DNA of 64,000 nt. It comes from Paenibacillus mellifer. Its GTDB lineage: Bacteria > Bacillota > Bacilli > Paenibacillales > Paenibacillaceae. A program made the translations under genes and the position numbers. This document shows positions 16,695 through 26,500 of this stretch, in pieces. The notes below the pieces were generated by a model that saw only the letters and a list, made by a program, of their open reading frames with translations, searched no databases and was not told the DNA's origin. Positions within the stretch are counted from its first letter, which is position 1. Every line of letters begins with the position of its first letter. The stretch spans positions 1 to 64,000 of the forward strand of contig NZ_JALPRK010000021.1 of the NCBI RefSeq assembly GCF_023195895.1. Reading direction: 5' to 3'.

Positions 16695-19577
16695 TTGTTG
16701 GGTAGTGAGAGTATCGTCATTAAAGGCGCTAGAGCGCATAATCTTAAAAACATAGATATCACGATACCGCGCGACAAGTTTGTCGTGCTTACAGGGCTGA
16801 GCGGCTCCGGTAAGTCCTCGCTTGCTTTTGATACCATTTACGCGGAGGGACAACGTCGTTACGTTGAGTCGTTATCCGCCTATGCGCGGCAGTTCTTGGG
16901 GCAAATGGATAAGCCGGACGTGGATTCAATTGAAGGATTGTCTCCGGCCATTTCCATTGACCAGAAAACGACAAGTCGTAACCCTCGTTCAACGGTGGGT
17001 ACGGTAACGGAAATTTATGACTATCTTCGTCTCTTGTTTGCTCGGATTGGGCATCCGCACTGTCCAGAGCACGGCATTGAAATCACGTCCCAGACCGTGG
17101 AGCAGATGGTTGACCGGATCATGCAATATCCGGAACGGACGAGACTGCAGATTCTAGCCCCCGTTATTTCCGGCAAAAAGGGTGAGCACAAAAGCTTGTT
17201 CAGCGAAATCGCCAAGCAAGGTTTCGTCCGGGTTCGGGTGGATGGCGAACAACGCGATTTGTCGGAGGATATTGAACTTGAGAAAAATAAGAAGCATACG
17301 ATCGAGGTCATCGTCGACCGGATTGTCGTAAAGGAGGATGCACGCAGCCGCCTGGCGGATTCCATCGAAACCGCGCTCAAGATGTCCGGCGGACAAATCC
17401 TCGTCGATATTATCGGCCAAGAGGAGCTTCGCTTTAGCTCCAACTATGCCTGCCCGATTTGCGGGTTTAGTATGGAGGAGCTGTCGCCGAGGATGTTTTC
17501 GTTCAACAGTCCGTTTGGGGCTTGTCCGGAGTGTGATGGACTTGGCGTGAAGATGATCATCGATAAGGACCTGCTTGTCTCCAATCCGTCCAAGTCTATC
17601 GAGGAAGGCGCTTTTGAGGCGTGGGCGGGAGGCACTTCCAACTACTATCCACAGTTTCTAAGATCAGTTTGCGAGCATTTTCATATTCCGCAAAATGTAC
17701 CGGTTTCCGAGTTAACGGCGGAGCAGATGGACAAGCTGCTGTATGGAACAGGTGATACGAAGGTTCGGTTCCGTTATGAGAACGACTTCGGGATGAGCAG
17801 AGATGCCTATGTGACATTTGAAGGGGTCATTCCAAACTTGGAACGGCGTTATCGCGATACCGCTTCGGAGGGCATTCGTGAGTTCATTGAGGAGTTTATG
17901 GGCTCTAAACCTTGCAGCACCTGTCACGGTGACCGGTTGAAGAAGGAAGTCTTAGCGGTTACGGTCAACAGCCAGAACATCGCGCATGTGACGTCCTTGT
18001 CGATTGGTGATGCAAGAGAGTTTTTTGATAACCTGGAGCTCACGGATAAGGAAAAATCCATTGCTAACTTGATCTTAAAGGAAATCAACAGTCGGCTTGG
18101 TTTCTTGGTGAACGTCGGTCTGGAATACTTGACGCTAAGCCGGGCGGCTGGCACGTTGTCCGGCGGCGAAGCGCAGCGCATCCGGCTGGCTACGCAAATT
18201 GGTTCCAGTCTGATGGGCGTCCTGTATATCCTTGACGAGCCAAGCATCGGACTGCATCAGCGGGACAACGATAAGTTGATCTCGACACTGAATCACATGC
18301 GTGACCTCGGGAATACGTTGATCGTCGTCGAGCATGACGAAGATACGATGCTGGCGGCGGATCATATCATTGATATCGGGCCTGGAGCAGGCATCCACGG
18401 CGGCCAAGTGATCTCGCAAGGCACGCCTCAAGAAGTCATGGACGATCCGCGTTCTCTGACCGGTCAGTATTTGAGCGGCAAGAAGTTTATTCCGGTGCCG
18501 GCGTCGCGGCGTAAACCGGACGGCCGTTGGTTGGAAGTCAAAGGGGCCAAAGAGAACAATCTGAAGAACATCAACGTGAAATTCCCGATTGGCGTATTTT
18601 CGGCAGTGACCGGAGTGTCTGGTTCCGGCAAGTCGACCCTCGTCAACGAAATCTTGTATAAAACATTGGCTCGAGATTTAAATCGGGCAAGAGTACGTCC
18701 AGGGCAATACAAAGAGATCAAAGGGCTTGAGCATGTAGATAAGGTTGTCGATATCGACCAATCCCCAATCGGCCGAACCCCACGTTCCAACCCGGCTACG
18801 TACACCGGGGTGTTTGACGACATTCGTGATCTGTTCTCGCAGACGACCGAAGCCAAAGTGCGCGGTTACAAGAAAGGTCGCTTTAGCTTCAACATTAAAG
18901 GCGGCCGCTGCGAAGCTTGCAAAGGGGACGGAATCATCAAGATTGAAATGCACTTCCTGCCCGACGTGTACGTTCCTTGTGAAGTCTGCAAAGGCAAACG
19001 GTATAACCGGGAGACATTGGAAGTGAAGTATAAGAACAAGAGTATTGCCGACGTGCTGGAGATGACGATCGAAGATGCGACGGATTTCTTCCAGAACATT
19101 CCGAAGATTCATCGCAAGCTGCAAACCTTGCTGGACGTTGGTTTGGGTTACGTGACCCTGGGGCAACCGGCTACAACGTTGTCTGGCGGGGAAGCCCAAC
19201 GCGTGAAGCTGGCTTCGGAATTATATCGCCGCAGTACGGGTAAAACGATCTACATTCTTGACGAACCAACGACCGGGTTACATGTCGATGATATCGATCG
19301 TTTGCTTACCGTACTTCATCGCCTGGTCGACTCCGGAGAAACGGTCCTTGTCATCGAGCATAATCTGGATGTGATCAAGACGGCGGATTACCTAATCGAC
19401 TTAGGTCCCGAAGGCGGCAGCGGCGGAGGAACGATAATTGCTACCGGTACACCGGAGGACATCGTAAAGGTTGAGAATTCCTACACCGGGCGTTACCTGG
19501 CTCCAATCCTCAAGCGGGATGCCAAGCGCACCGCAGAATTAAGTGTAGAGGAAGAGAAGGATCGGGAAGTCGTTTAG
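16695..19577 (+). CDS. uvrA: Excinuclease ABC subunit A (UvrA)
   Basis: About 960 residues, two ABC ATPase halves. Walker A motifs are GLSGSGKSS and GVSGSGKST; signatures LSGGEAQR appear twice; zinc-finger cysteine pairs include CPICGF and [16 protein letters not shown]. UvrA dimers recognise bulky DNA lesions and hand them to UvrB. Start choice: the reading frame is open back to 16545 through a dispersed repeat, but homologous N-termini begin near [19 protein letters not shown] at 16682-16688 fits TTG at 16695 or 16698 better than the ATG at 16689 that it abuts, so the start is uncertain by a few codons. Confidence 0.96.
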   Translation: MLGSESIVIKGARAHNLKNIDITIPRDKFVVLTGLSGSGKSSLAFDTIYAEGQRRYVESLSAYARQFLGQMDKPDVDSIEGLSPAISIDQKTTSRNPRSTVGTVTEIYDYLRLLFARIGHPHCPEHGIEITSQTVEQMVDRIMQYPERTRLQILAPVISGKKGEHKSLFSEIAKQGFVRVRVDGEQRDLSEDIELEKNKKHTIEVIVDRIVVKEDARSRLADSIETALKMSGGQILVDIIGQEELRFSSNYACPICGFSMEELSPRMFSFNSPFGACPECDGLGVKMIIDKDLLVSNPSKSIEEGAFEAWAGGTSNYYPQFLRSVCEHFHIPQNVPVSELTAEQMDKLLYGTGDTKVRFRYENDFGMSRDAYVTFEGVIPNLERRYRDTASEGIREFIEEFMGSKPCSTCHGDRLKKEVLAVTVNSQNIAHVTSLSIGDAREFFDNLELTDKEKSIANLILKEINSRLGFLVNVGLEYLTLSRAAGTLSGGEAQRIRLATQIGSSLMGVLYILDEPSIGLHQRDNDKLISTLNHMRDLGNTLIVVEHDEDTMLAADHIIDIGPGAGIHGGQVISQGTPQEVMDDPRSLTGQYLSGKKFIPVPASRRKPDGRWLEVKGAKENNLKNINVKFPIGVFSAVTGVSGSGKSTLVNEILYKTLARDLNRARVRPGQYKEIKGLEHVDKVVDIDQSPIGRTPRSNPATYTGVFDDIRDLFSQTTEAKVRGYKKGRFSFNIKGGRCEACKGDGIIKIEMHFLPDVYVPCEVCKGKRYNRETLEVKYKNKSIADVLEMTIEDATDFFQNIPKIHRKLQTLLDVGLGYVTLGQPATTLSGGEAQRVKLASELYRRSTGKTIYILDEPTTGLHVDDIDRLLTVLHRLVDSGETVLVIEHNLDVIKTADYLIDLGPEGGSGGGTIIATGTPEDIVKVENSYTGRYLAPILKRDAKRTAELSVEEEKDREVV

Positions 19578-19583
19578 AAGATA

Positions 19584-19622
19584 GAAAGAAGCAGTCTCTT
19601 TAAATTGAGGCTGCTTCTTTGG
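19584..19622 (+). terminator. Terminator after uvrA
   Basis: AAAGAAGCAGTCTC / GAGGCTGCTTCTTT stem-loop with the T run forming the 3' arm end. Confidence 0.8.
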
Positions 19623-19652
19623 CTATTAATATATTCCAATAATGGTATAATT

Positions 19653-19739
19653 ATGATTATCTTCGGTGCGCTTCATATTGCACTGATCGGGCTGATTGTT
19701 ACGATCGTCATGGCACTGAACCAAAGCAAAAAGAAATAG
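19653..19739 (+). CDS. Small hydrophobic peptide, possible type I toxin
   Basis: A 28-residue peptide: one predicted transmembrane helix (MIIFGALHIALIG onward) ending in QSKKK. Size, single helix and lysine tail match the holin-like/Fst-like type I toxin peptides of Firmicutes. The following 110 bp are rich in hairpins (GACCG/CGGTC, CCGCCC/GCGGC) and end in a strong terminator, as at such loci where an antisense RNA overlaps the toxin message. Weak points: no ribosome site is visible, and a TATAAT at 19646-19651 lies only 1 nt before the ATG, which would make the transcript leaderless or shift the start. Treat as tentative. Confidence 0.4.
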   Translation: MIIFGALHIALIGLIVTIVMALNQSKKK

Positions 19740-19818
19740 ACCGCCCCGAACAAGGTACCGGTCTATTTCAGTAGACAAAACCGTTCACAGTCAACCGCCC
19801 TTAAAAGCGGCTGTTGCC

Positions 19819-19852
19819 GAGTGGAGATGTTCGCGCATCTCCGCTCTTTTTT
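19819..19852 (+). terminator. Terminator of the possible toxin locus
   Basis: GGAGATG / CATCTCC stem with a short loop followed by a six- to seven-T run. Confidence 0.8.
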
Positions 19853-19907
19853 AATGTATCCTTCTAATTCCCATAATATCACAACTCTTGCTTCAAATAA
19901 AATGAGA

Positions 19908-21545
19908 TTACGAGGCGATTCCCGCCTCTAAGATCTGGCTTAATTGCTCTTGGAACGCCGGGACACCAACGCGAAGGACGAAATCATGGAAGGACTCGGA
20001 GGCATTCCGATTTGATTTATAGAACAGCAGCAGTTGTTCCAGGACGTACGCGACCTGATCCCCTTTGACGCGGCCTTTGAGCGCTTGGTTAAACTGGGCT
20101 TGTGGACCGTTCGCTCCACCACCCAAGGTACCGCCTACCGCAATGTCGAACGCATCGACCATGCCTTCCGGCGTTTTGACCAAAGAACCCTGCAATCCGA
20201 TGTCCGCGATGTGCTTTTGTCCGCAGGCATTCGGGCAGCCGATAAAATGGATCCGAACCTTCTCATCCAGTGACACATGTTGGTCCAGGTACTCCGCCAC
20301 TTCGATCGCACGTTGCTTCGTTTCCACAATGGCCAGGTTGCAAAATTCATTACCCGTGCAGGAGACAGTCCGGCTCATAAAATGCTTCGGAAACGGAGTT
20401 AACCGTCGGAGTACCGGCGCCTGGAGAACTTCCTCCACTTTGTTGTCCGGGATGCCGCTAAGCAAAATGTTTTGAGACATGGTGGTACGGATTTTGCCGT
20501 CGCCGTATTGATCAGCCACGTCCGCCAATTGCTCCAGCTCATCGGCATTTAATCGACCCACCGGTACGTTGAGACCGATATAGTTAAGTCCTTCCTGCTT
20601 CTGTGGATGTACTCCGTCAAAGTAGGCTGCTTGCCAGCCGACGGTTTTGTCTTCCCCGCGAGATTCCAACTCGCCAACCAACTCGACGAGTTTGTCTTTG
20701 AATTTCTCCGGTCCCCAGTCGGCGACCAGAAATTTCAGGCGAGCTTGATGACGTTTCTCCCGGTAACCATAATCGCGGAATATCGTGGTGACCCCAATCG
20801 CAACCTTCAGCACTTCCTCCGGTCTTACGAAAATGTCCAGCGACTTGGCTAAATGTGGTTTTGCGGATAAACCGCCGCCGACCATAGCATGAAAACCGAT
20901 AACTTCCTTGCCATCAATTACTTTGACCGCTGGCGTAAAGGCCAAATCATTAATTTCCGCTTGTGCGTTATTATAGATGTTTGCGGAGATCGACATTTTA
21001 TATTTTCGTGGCAGATTCGAAAAGTCCCGATTCAACAGGAAAAACCGGTTGACCTCTTCGACGATCTCCGTCGTATCGATCAATTCATTCTTGTCGATCC
21101 CGGCGAGCGGATTGCCGACGATAGTCCGCGGGCAGTCACCGCAGGCTTCGTACGAATACAAACCAACCTCATCCAGCCGCTTAAAAATATCCGGTAAATG
21201 CTCCACCCGCAGCCAGTGAAATTGAATGGCTTGACGTGTCGTCACATCCACCAAGTCGCGTCCGTATAAGCGGGCAATATCCGTCAGGGCACGCGCCTGA
21301 GCAGTGGTCATGATACCTGTATTAATGCGCACGCGCATCATGAAATGACCGTCTCTTGGTTTTTGCTGATACACGCCGGCCCATTTGAAACGGTCCATAT
21401 CGTCCGCTGGAATGGAATCAAACCCTTTATCCGCATACTCTTCAATTATCGTACGGATTACGTCCAGGCCGTCTTTTTCCAATTTGACGAATTCAAACTT
21501 GTTTAGTTTCTCCGGCTCTGCGGTCCATATCGGTTCATACGCCAT
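19908..21545 (-). CDS. Siroheme-[4Fe-4S] nitrite/sulfite reductase
   Basis: A 545-residue assimilatory reductase with the duplicated ferredoxin-like and siroheme-binding halves of the family. The early stretch YQQKPRDGHFMMRVRINTG is diagnostic. Cluster cysteines are in TVSCTGNEFC (about 394 and 400) and IGCPNACGQ (about 437 and 441), the usual C-x5-C and C-x3-C pair. It performs six-electron reduction of sulfite to sulfide or nitrite to ammonia with ferredoxin; sequence alone does not separate the two. The ATG at 21545 follows AGAGGAGG. It is monocistronic; no partner flavoprotein or siroheme gene is adjacent. The upstream gap contains the palindrome ATGGTACCAT near 21615. Confidence 0.88.
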   Translation of the reverse strand: MAYEPIWTAEPEKLNKFEFVKLEKDGLDVIRTIIEEYADKGFDSIPADDMDRFKWAGVYQQKPRDGHFMMRVRINTGIMTTAQARALTDIARLYGRDLVDVTTRQAIQFHWLRVEHLPDIFKRLDEVGLYSYEACGDCPRTIVGNPLAGIDKNELIDTTEIVEEVNRFFLLNRDFSNLPRKYKMSISANIYNNAQAEINDLAFTPAVKVIDGKEVIGFHAMVGGGLSAKPHLAKSLDIFVRPEEVLKVAIGVTTIFRDYGYREKRHQARLKFLVADWGPEKFKDKLVELVGELESRGEDKTVGWQAAYFDGVHPQKQEGLNYIGLNVPVGRLNADELEQLADVADQYGDGKIRTTMSQNILLSGIPDNKVEEVLQAPVLRRLTPFPKHFMSRTVSCTGNEFCNLAIVETKQRAIEVAEYLDQHVSLDEKVRIHFIGCPNACGQKHIADIGLQGSLVKTPEGMVDAFDIAVGGTLGGGANGPQAQFNQALKGRVKGDQVAYVLEQLLLFYKSNRNASESFHDFVLRVGVPAFQEQLSQILEAGIAS

Positions 21546-21610
21546 GCGATAACCTCCTCTTGATCATTAGCTAGTTAATTCCGACAACAAAACTATGAAT
21601 AATGTTAATT

Positions 21611-21624
21611 TTCATGGTACCATA
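21611..21624. promoter_or_regulatory. Palindrome in the reductase promoter region
   Basis: The 10-bp palindrome ATGGTACCAT lies about 70 bp upstream of the reductase start, in the 327-bp divergent gap. It could be a repressor site; no known consensus was recognised. The rest of this gap shows only AT-rich sequence and a TTGACA at 21776. Confidence 0.3.
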
Positions 21625-21872
21625 GTTGAGAAATAGCGTAAATAAAGAAAGGGGCTTTCGGACATAAAACTTCCTTATGAACAACCAAAGATCTGGTGAT
21701 AATACATATGTCAATGACCTCGGGCACAAAATAAGGGTTGGATCCGGTGAATTAAACCTGTTTTTAGCGAAAAGTTTGACAAAAACTTGTCTTTCCTCTT
21801 GCATCCGAACGGGAGGGAAGATAACATAGAAGAAGAGTTGTGATTTCGTGGATTTCAAGAGGAGGTTTCGCG

Positions 21873-22088
21873 ATGTTGCTCGAAGCAGCGCAAGAAACGG
21901 CAAAAACAACGACATTTAACGGGTTCGATATTTTTATGATTTTGTTTACGATCATCATTTTGATCGGCGTCATCCGCCTGGTAACTGAACGCCCGAAGAA
22001 GAACTTGTTCGCGATCGCTTTCGGGATCATCAGCCTGTTGGTCTTTTTGGCGTCCGATGCGATTATGATCAAAACTTGGTTTAGCTAA
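21873..22088 (+). CDS. Small membrane protein, DUF2759-like
   Basis: A 71-residue protein with two transmembrane segments (about 18-36 and 45-64) separated by a short basic loop (RLVTERPKKN). The ATG at 21873 is chosen because AAGAGGAGG lies 6-7 nt upstream; the frame is open further upstream. Size and topology resemble the DUF2759 family of Bacillales, but the match is from memory and moderate. Function is unknown. It is followed by a terminator-like hairpin at 22131-22168. Confidence 0.65.
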   Translation: MLLEAAQETAKTTTFNGFDIFMILFTIIILIGVIRLVTERPKKNLFAIAFGIISLLVFLASDAIMIKTWFS

Positions 22089-22130
22089 GCCAGAGTGAGG
22101 GATACATATTTCATCATATGAAATAAGCTG

Positions 22131-22168
22131 AGACACTTTATTCCTGATGGAGGGATGGAGTGTCTTTT
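22131..22168 (+). terminator. Terminator after the small membrane protein
   Basis: AGACACT / AGTGTCT stem followed by TTTT. A second small hairpin, ATTTCAT / ATGAAAT, lies just upstream at about 22108-22123. Confidence 0.6.
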
Positions 22169-22193
22169 CAATTTACAGGATATGGATTATAAT
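22165..22193 (+). promoter_or_regulatory. Promoter of the stand-alone GTGAAGCACAC leader
   Basis: TTTTCA (22165-22170), 17-bp spacer, TATAAT (22188-22193). Transcription would begin near 22200, immediately before GTGAAGCACAC. Confidence 0.55.
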
Positions 22194-22202
22194 AAGTGGC
22201 AG

Positions 22203-22249
22203 GTGAAGCACACCTTGACATCATTCCGATGGCGAGGTGTGTTTTTTTT
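22203..22249 (+). promoter_or_regulatory. Stand-alone GTGAAGCACAC terminator leader
   Basis: GTGAAGCACACCTT, inner CATC/GATG stem, closing AGGTGTG, then eight T. It has the same architecture as the two nuclease leaders, but no nuclease gene follows. Downstream (22261-22360) only a short, unconvincing open frame behind AAGGAGGTG was seen. It may give a ~50-nt RNA. Confidence 0.6.
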
Positions 22250-22362
22250 GTTTGTGATAAATGGATGAATTTATCAGAAAAGCAAGAAGAAAGGAGGTGT
22301 ATGGATGAGGGTAGCGAATTAGTGAGGATACATATTTTTCCTGAAGGATGCTATTTGCGGGC

Positions 22363-22458
22363 AAAAGAAAAAAGGATGGCTCCCACCGCCGCAAACGTTA
22401 GGGCAACATCCTTTTCCGGGAGGGGCGAATGTGCCTCGTCCCTTCCCTTCCCTTCTTT
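22363..22458 (-). ncRNA. Candidate small RNA with C-rich seed
   Basis: On the minus strand a promoter TTGCTT (22493-22488), 17-bp spacer, TATAAT (22470-22465) is followed by about 95 nt ending in an intrinsic terminator (AAGGATG/CATCCTT stem at 22413-22372, then TTTTTTCT). The RNA would open with a purine-rich GAAGGGAAGGGAAGGGA run and contain GCCCCUCCC, the sort of C-rich single-stranded motif that Gram-positive sRNAs use to pair with Shine-Dalgarno sequences. No known RNA family was recognised. Confidence 0.5.
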
Positions 22459-22464
22459 ATCCTT

Positions 22465-22493
22465 ATTATATCCCAGGAAAATTATGCAAGCAA
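22465..22493 (-). promoter_or_regulatory. Promoter of the candidate small RNA
   Basis: TTGCTT-17 bp-TATAAT on the minus strand, a close match to the sigma-A consensus. Confidence 0.6.
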
Positions 22494-22560
22494 TGGGGAG
22501 TGTGATAGGGACTATTTCAATGAATGGGTGAAGAAATAATATTTCATGGGAGTGATGGAA

Positions 22561-23499
22561 GTGAAGAAAAAGCTATTAATTGGTTTGTGCAGCTTCATTC
22601 TGTTTGGGTTGAACTTTGGACAAGACACAAATGCGGCATCCGCAGATATTCCAAAGGTAAAAAACATGTCCATCGAGGTGCTGATTGATGCACGCAGAGT
22701 CGCTTTCCCGGATGTCCGGCCACAAATCAAAAATGGGAGTACATTAATTCCATTGCGATTTGTAACGGATAAACTTGGCGGCAAATTGACGTTAACCGGA
22801 AAGAACATAGCGATAGAAAAAGGTGACCGCGAAATCGCCATGACGATTGGAGGGAAAACAGCAACCGTTAACGGGGAAACCGTCACTTTGGATACACCAT
22901 CGGTTGCCGTCAACGGGCGAACGTTGGTACCGCTTCGTTTTGTCAGCCAAGCTTTAGGCGAAACCGTAAAATGGGATGGCGTAAATCAATACATATGGAT
23001 CGGCAGCACAGAAGTCCCTAAATTGGAGGATGTGGCGAAGCCGGTGTCGATTGAGCCGTATTTGGATTTGTTCAAGAAGGGCGAATATGTTCTGAAATTT
23101 GGAAATATCACTTACTCTCAAGTTCGAATTCTAAATAAAGATGATTTCCCGATACAGTTCGAAAATGAAATTATTTATCGGATTGATTATGCTCAGTCAG
23201 CTGATGGAATGGAGTATCTTAGATCTATATCTGATAGTAAATCAATAACTGGGCTAACCTACTATTTGCTACAAAAGGGTCAACCTTTGAGATATAGAGG
23301 TGAGGTAAATGTTTTCCGAGAAAGGGTTAAGCAAGATAGTGATTTGAGAATTAAGTATCATAGAATTATTGCTCGTAAAGATGAGGATATTCTTGGTGAT
23401 AGAAATTATAAGAGCGTAAAGTTCAAAGACTTGGATTTTGTTGGGCTGGATGTAGACTCGGATGCTGCAGTATTTATTAAGAATGATTTTTTGATATAA
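22561..23499 (+). CDS. Secreted copper-amine-oxidase-N domain protein
   Basis: About 312 residues. A signal peptide (about 1-25, cleaved near TNAASA) is followed by a copper amine oxidase N-terminal-like domain (about 40-155) with the paired strand motifs GSTLIPLRFVTDKLGG and GRTLVPLRFVSQALGE. The rest (about 160-312) is unrecognised and AT-rich. Such domains are very common in Paenibacillus exported proteins and are not enzymes by themselves. The GTG at 22561 is preferred because GGGAG lies 8 nt upstream; ATG codons at 22546 and 22555 are alternatives. It is followed after 8 bp by the 1100-residue gene, so the two are probably cotranscribed and act together outside the cell. Confidence 0.8.
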   Translation: MKKKLLIGLCSFILFGLNFGQDTNAASADIPKVKNMSIEVLIDARRVAFPDVRPQIKNGSTLIPLRFVTDKLGGKLTLTGKNIAIEKGDREIAMTIGGKTATVNGETVTLDTPSVAVNGRTLVPLRFVSQALGETVKWDGVNQYIWIGSTEVPKLEDVAKPVSIEPYLDLFKKGEYVLKFGNITYSQVRILNKDDFPIQFENEIIYRIDYAQSADGMEYLRSISDSKSITGLTYYLLQKGQPLRYRGEVNVFRERVKQDSDLRIKYHRIIARKDEDILGDRNYKSVKFKDLDFVGLDVDSDAAVFIKNDFLI

Positions 23500-23507
23500 G
23501 TAGGTGA

Positions 23508-26500
23508 ATGTCGACATTGTTTCAGCGAATAGGGTTGAAAACATTGTGCTTGGTACTCATTTCTTTAATAGCTGTAGCTTTGTTCTCGGAAGAAATAAGA
23601 GGAGCCACAGGTTCTGATTTTGGAAATGCTCATATTACTCCTTATAAAGATCCGACAGGCGATCCCAACAAGCGATATGCTGTTGGATTTATGTCTTATG
23701 AAATTTGGTCAAATTCCGCAGGACAATGGACTACAAAGGCGCCTGGAGATTACGTTGGAAGCAATGAGTTATATCATACCTACAGTTTTCCTTTCCCTGG
23801 TCGAAAAGTAAAAGATGTTACAGTTACAAAGTTCTCCGCGAATAATCCAAAGCATATTGAGTACTTTCGAAACTCAAGAGCCGGTAACTTAAATGAATTG
23901 GAGGGATACTTCTCCCAAGTAAACTCCGTAGGAACACCTGAAGGAATATCGGGTGAAGGTACTAGTAATATTTCATTCAGATTAGGTGTTCAAGGGAGAC
24001 TATATTCTAACGATCTTTATGATGTGATTGAGCAGGAACACAGCCCCGGCGAATTCGGAGCCGGTGTTAAAGCCTACCGCTATTACTTCCCGATTCTATT
24101 TGAATTTACGTTAGAGCCCCAAGAAGGAGAAGCCGTAATCAAGTATTTCACCACCACAGGAACTCCGCTGGATGGGGTAGACGGTTTTAAGAATGAAACG
24201 CATAAACTCGTTATGAATCAACCTTTTCAAGCGGAGCATAGACAGAATCCCCCACCAAACTATACATACAAAGGCTATCAAAAAAGGATTGATAAAGAAC
24301 CGGAGGGAGGTCCGACGGAAGCTGATGGAGACCCGACAGGGTTCAAGTATGAAGGAAATTTCTCAACTTATTACGTCTTCTACTATTATGATAAACAGGG
24401 ATCGCCGCCCGGCGGAGATCCGGGTAATCCTACCAGCGGCTGCACCTCCCCTTCACCCAGCGGCAACTCCATCGACGTTCCGCTAAACGATCCTTCGGTC
24501 AGTGCGGTTATTCGGGCGGATAGCCGCGGGAGTGAGCGGTTTAATGTTTTGGACGGAATCCCGACAACGGAGAGTCTCTATGGGAATGTTCTTGCAAAAA
24601 GTTACTTATCCAAAAATAAATTTGTGGAAATGAGCGGAACGTGCAGCTTTGACATTACGGTAAACCGTACGTATGAACTGACTTGGGATCCCGGGAAGGA
24701 AGTTACGGACGAGAAGGGGAACAAGCACACTGAACCGGATCCGCAGTCGGCCAGCGAGACGGTGACGAAGTCGTATACGATCGAGCGGAAGTATTCCTTC
24801 TGGGTCATTGATAACCTGGAGGTTTACAAAATCAACGAGGCGGCGCTGCAGAATTACGCTTTTGAGGGGAATGGTATACGTATTTCGCCTAGCGGGTACT
24901 CGTCTCCAAGCTACGCCGCTACGAAGTCCAGCGGTTATACTCCGCCATCGCCGCCGAGCACGGTAGAAGCGCCGTCCGGAAGCAAGTCGGGCGGGAAGAC
25001 GAAGCCGGACGTTAGTGGAGAAAATCTGAAGACATATGCCGAGGACGCCGTAGATGAAGTCAAAGTCAAAAACGACAGCCTCATCTTCAACGGAAGTACG
25101 GTGATGAACGGCTCCCAAACGGAACGTGCTGGGCAACGGCCGGGGCAAATCCCTGCGGCAGCGCAGATCTCCAATAACGTGCTGTACAGTCCGGGACATG
25201 TCATTCCTACCAGCAAGACGAATAAAGCGGATCAGCCGAGCACCGGAACGATCTATTATGGGCTCATGAACGGCAATATCAATGGCGGCTCTGACAAAAG
25301 CTACCCCATCTACGGCATCAACAGCGTTACTGTACATACGCCCGTGGTGATGTACCCCGGCGTCTCCGACGATCGGGCTCATAATCAGAAGACGACACCG
25401 GCGGCGGGGCGGTCGGCGATCATTTTGGATCGGCCTTTTACGGTCATGATGCCGAATAGTGGACAACATACGAATGATCTGGGTTATGGCAACCGGGACT
25501 ATCTGAAATACATCGGCAGCAAGCAGGTTCGATTCCCGTTTGATGTCTATGAAGGGACGAAGGCGGCCTTTTATCCGAAAAACACCTGGATCGAAGTGGA
25601 CAAGTCTCGGGAGCAATTTGCTTTCTACCTGCCCGTTTGGGTGGACGAAGGGTTCTATACCGTCGAGTTCCGCTCTATTGCACATAACGCGCCTTCCGGA
25701 GCCACGGAGCAGACGAACGCCAACCTGAACCTCAGCCATCATATCGCTTACGGAACGGTGCCGGTTGACGTGATTGGACGGGTGTATGATTTTCAGGTGA
25801 CGGATATCGCCGATTACAACTGGGAAGGCGTGTTTCGGACAGCAACCGGAAGCCGGACGCCGACAGGGAACGCTTATTGGGTGGGACTAAACGGTATTGA
25901 TGGGGCGCCAAGAGGGAATACAATGCAATACACGCTGCCGATTCGCCCGGGGAGTCATCCGCTGTACAAAAACGCCGTCATCAAAACCGGGTACCATTTC
26001 AAATTCGACCTCAAAACGAAAGGGAATATGTTTAGCCCATTGGATCAAATCGTGATTACTCCTTCGTTTGACTTCATCGACGCAACGAACGGTAACCGGC
26101 AGCCCATCGATCTGTATTACCATACCGGAAAACGAAACTACGTACGGATCGGTTCGGCAGCGGACCAGGTGCAGCGATACGTGATTCTAAACGATCGACT
26201 GAGAAACGTGCCTGTCGAAGAGCTGACGGATACAGCGCTCTATCAATACGATCACGAGTATACCTTTAACCAAGTGGCTGGAATTGGGCGCAGTCAGTTT
26301 GTGCAGTGGTTTATCCAGAAGCCATCGTTGAAAAAAACACCGGTCGGCAGCTTCAGCTTGCTGCGTTTACCGGAAGGGGTGCGCACTCTGATTGGTCCGA
26401 AGACGGGGATTCCCTCCGGTGTTGATCCGGCGCGGGTGAATGCCGCAGTGCAACGCTGGTACGGCGAATACAGCCTGCCTGCCGAATTGTACGCCGTTCC

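Noticed and set aside
22363..22458. SRP (4.5S) RNA or 6S RNA
   Set aside because: The diagnostic SRP apical loop and the 6S bubble were not seen; it is kept only as an unclassified sRNA candidate.
22196..22531. A 111-codon frame starting in the stand-alone leader
   Set aside because: It would start inside the promoter/terminator leader and run through the candidate sRNA terminator; composition is not protein-like.
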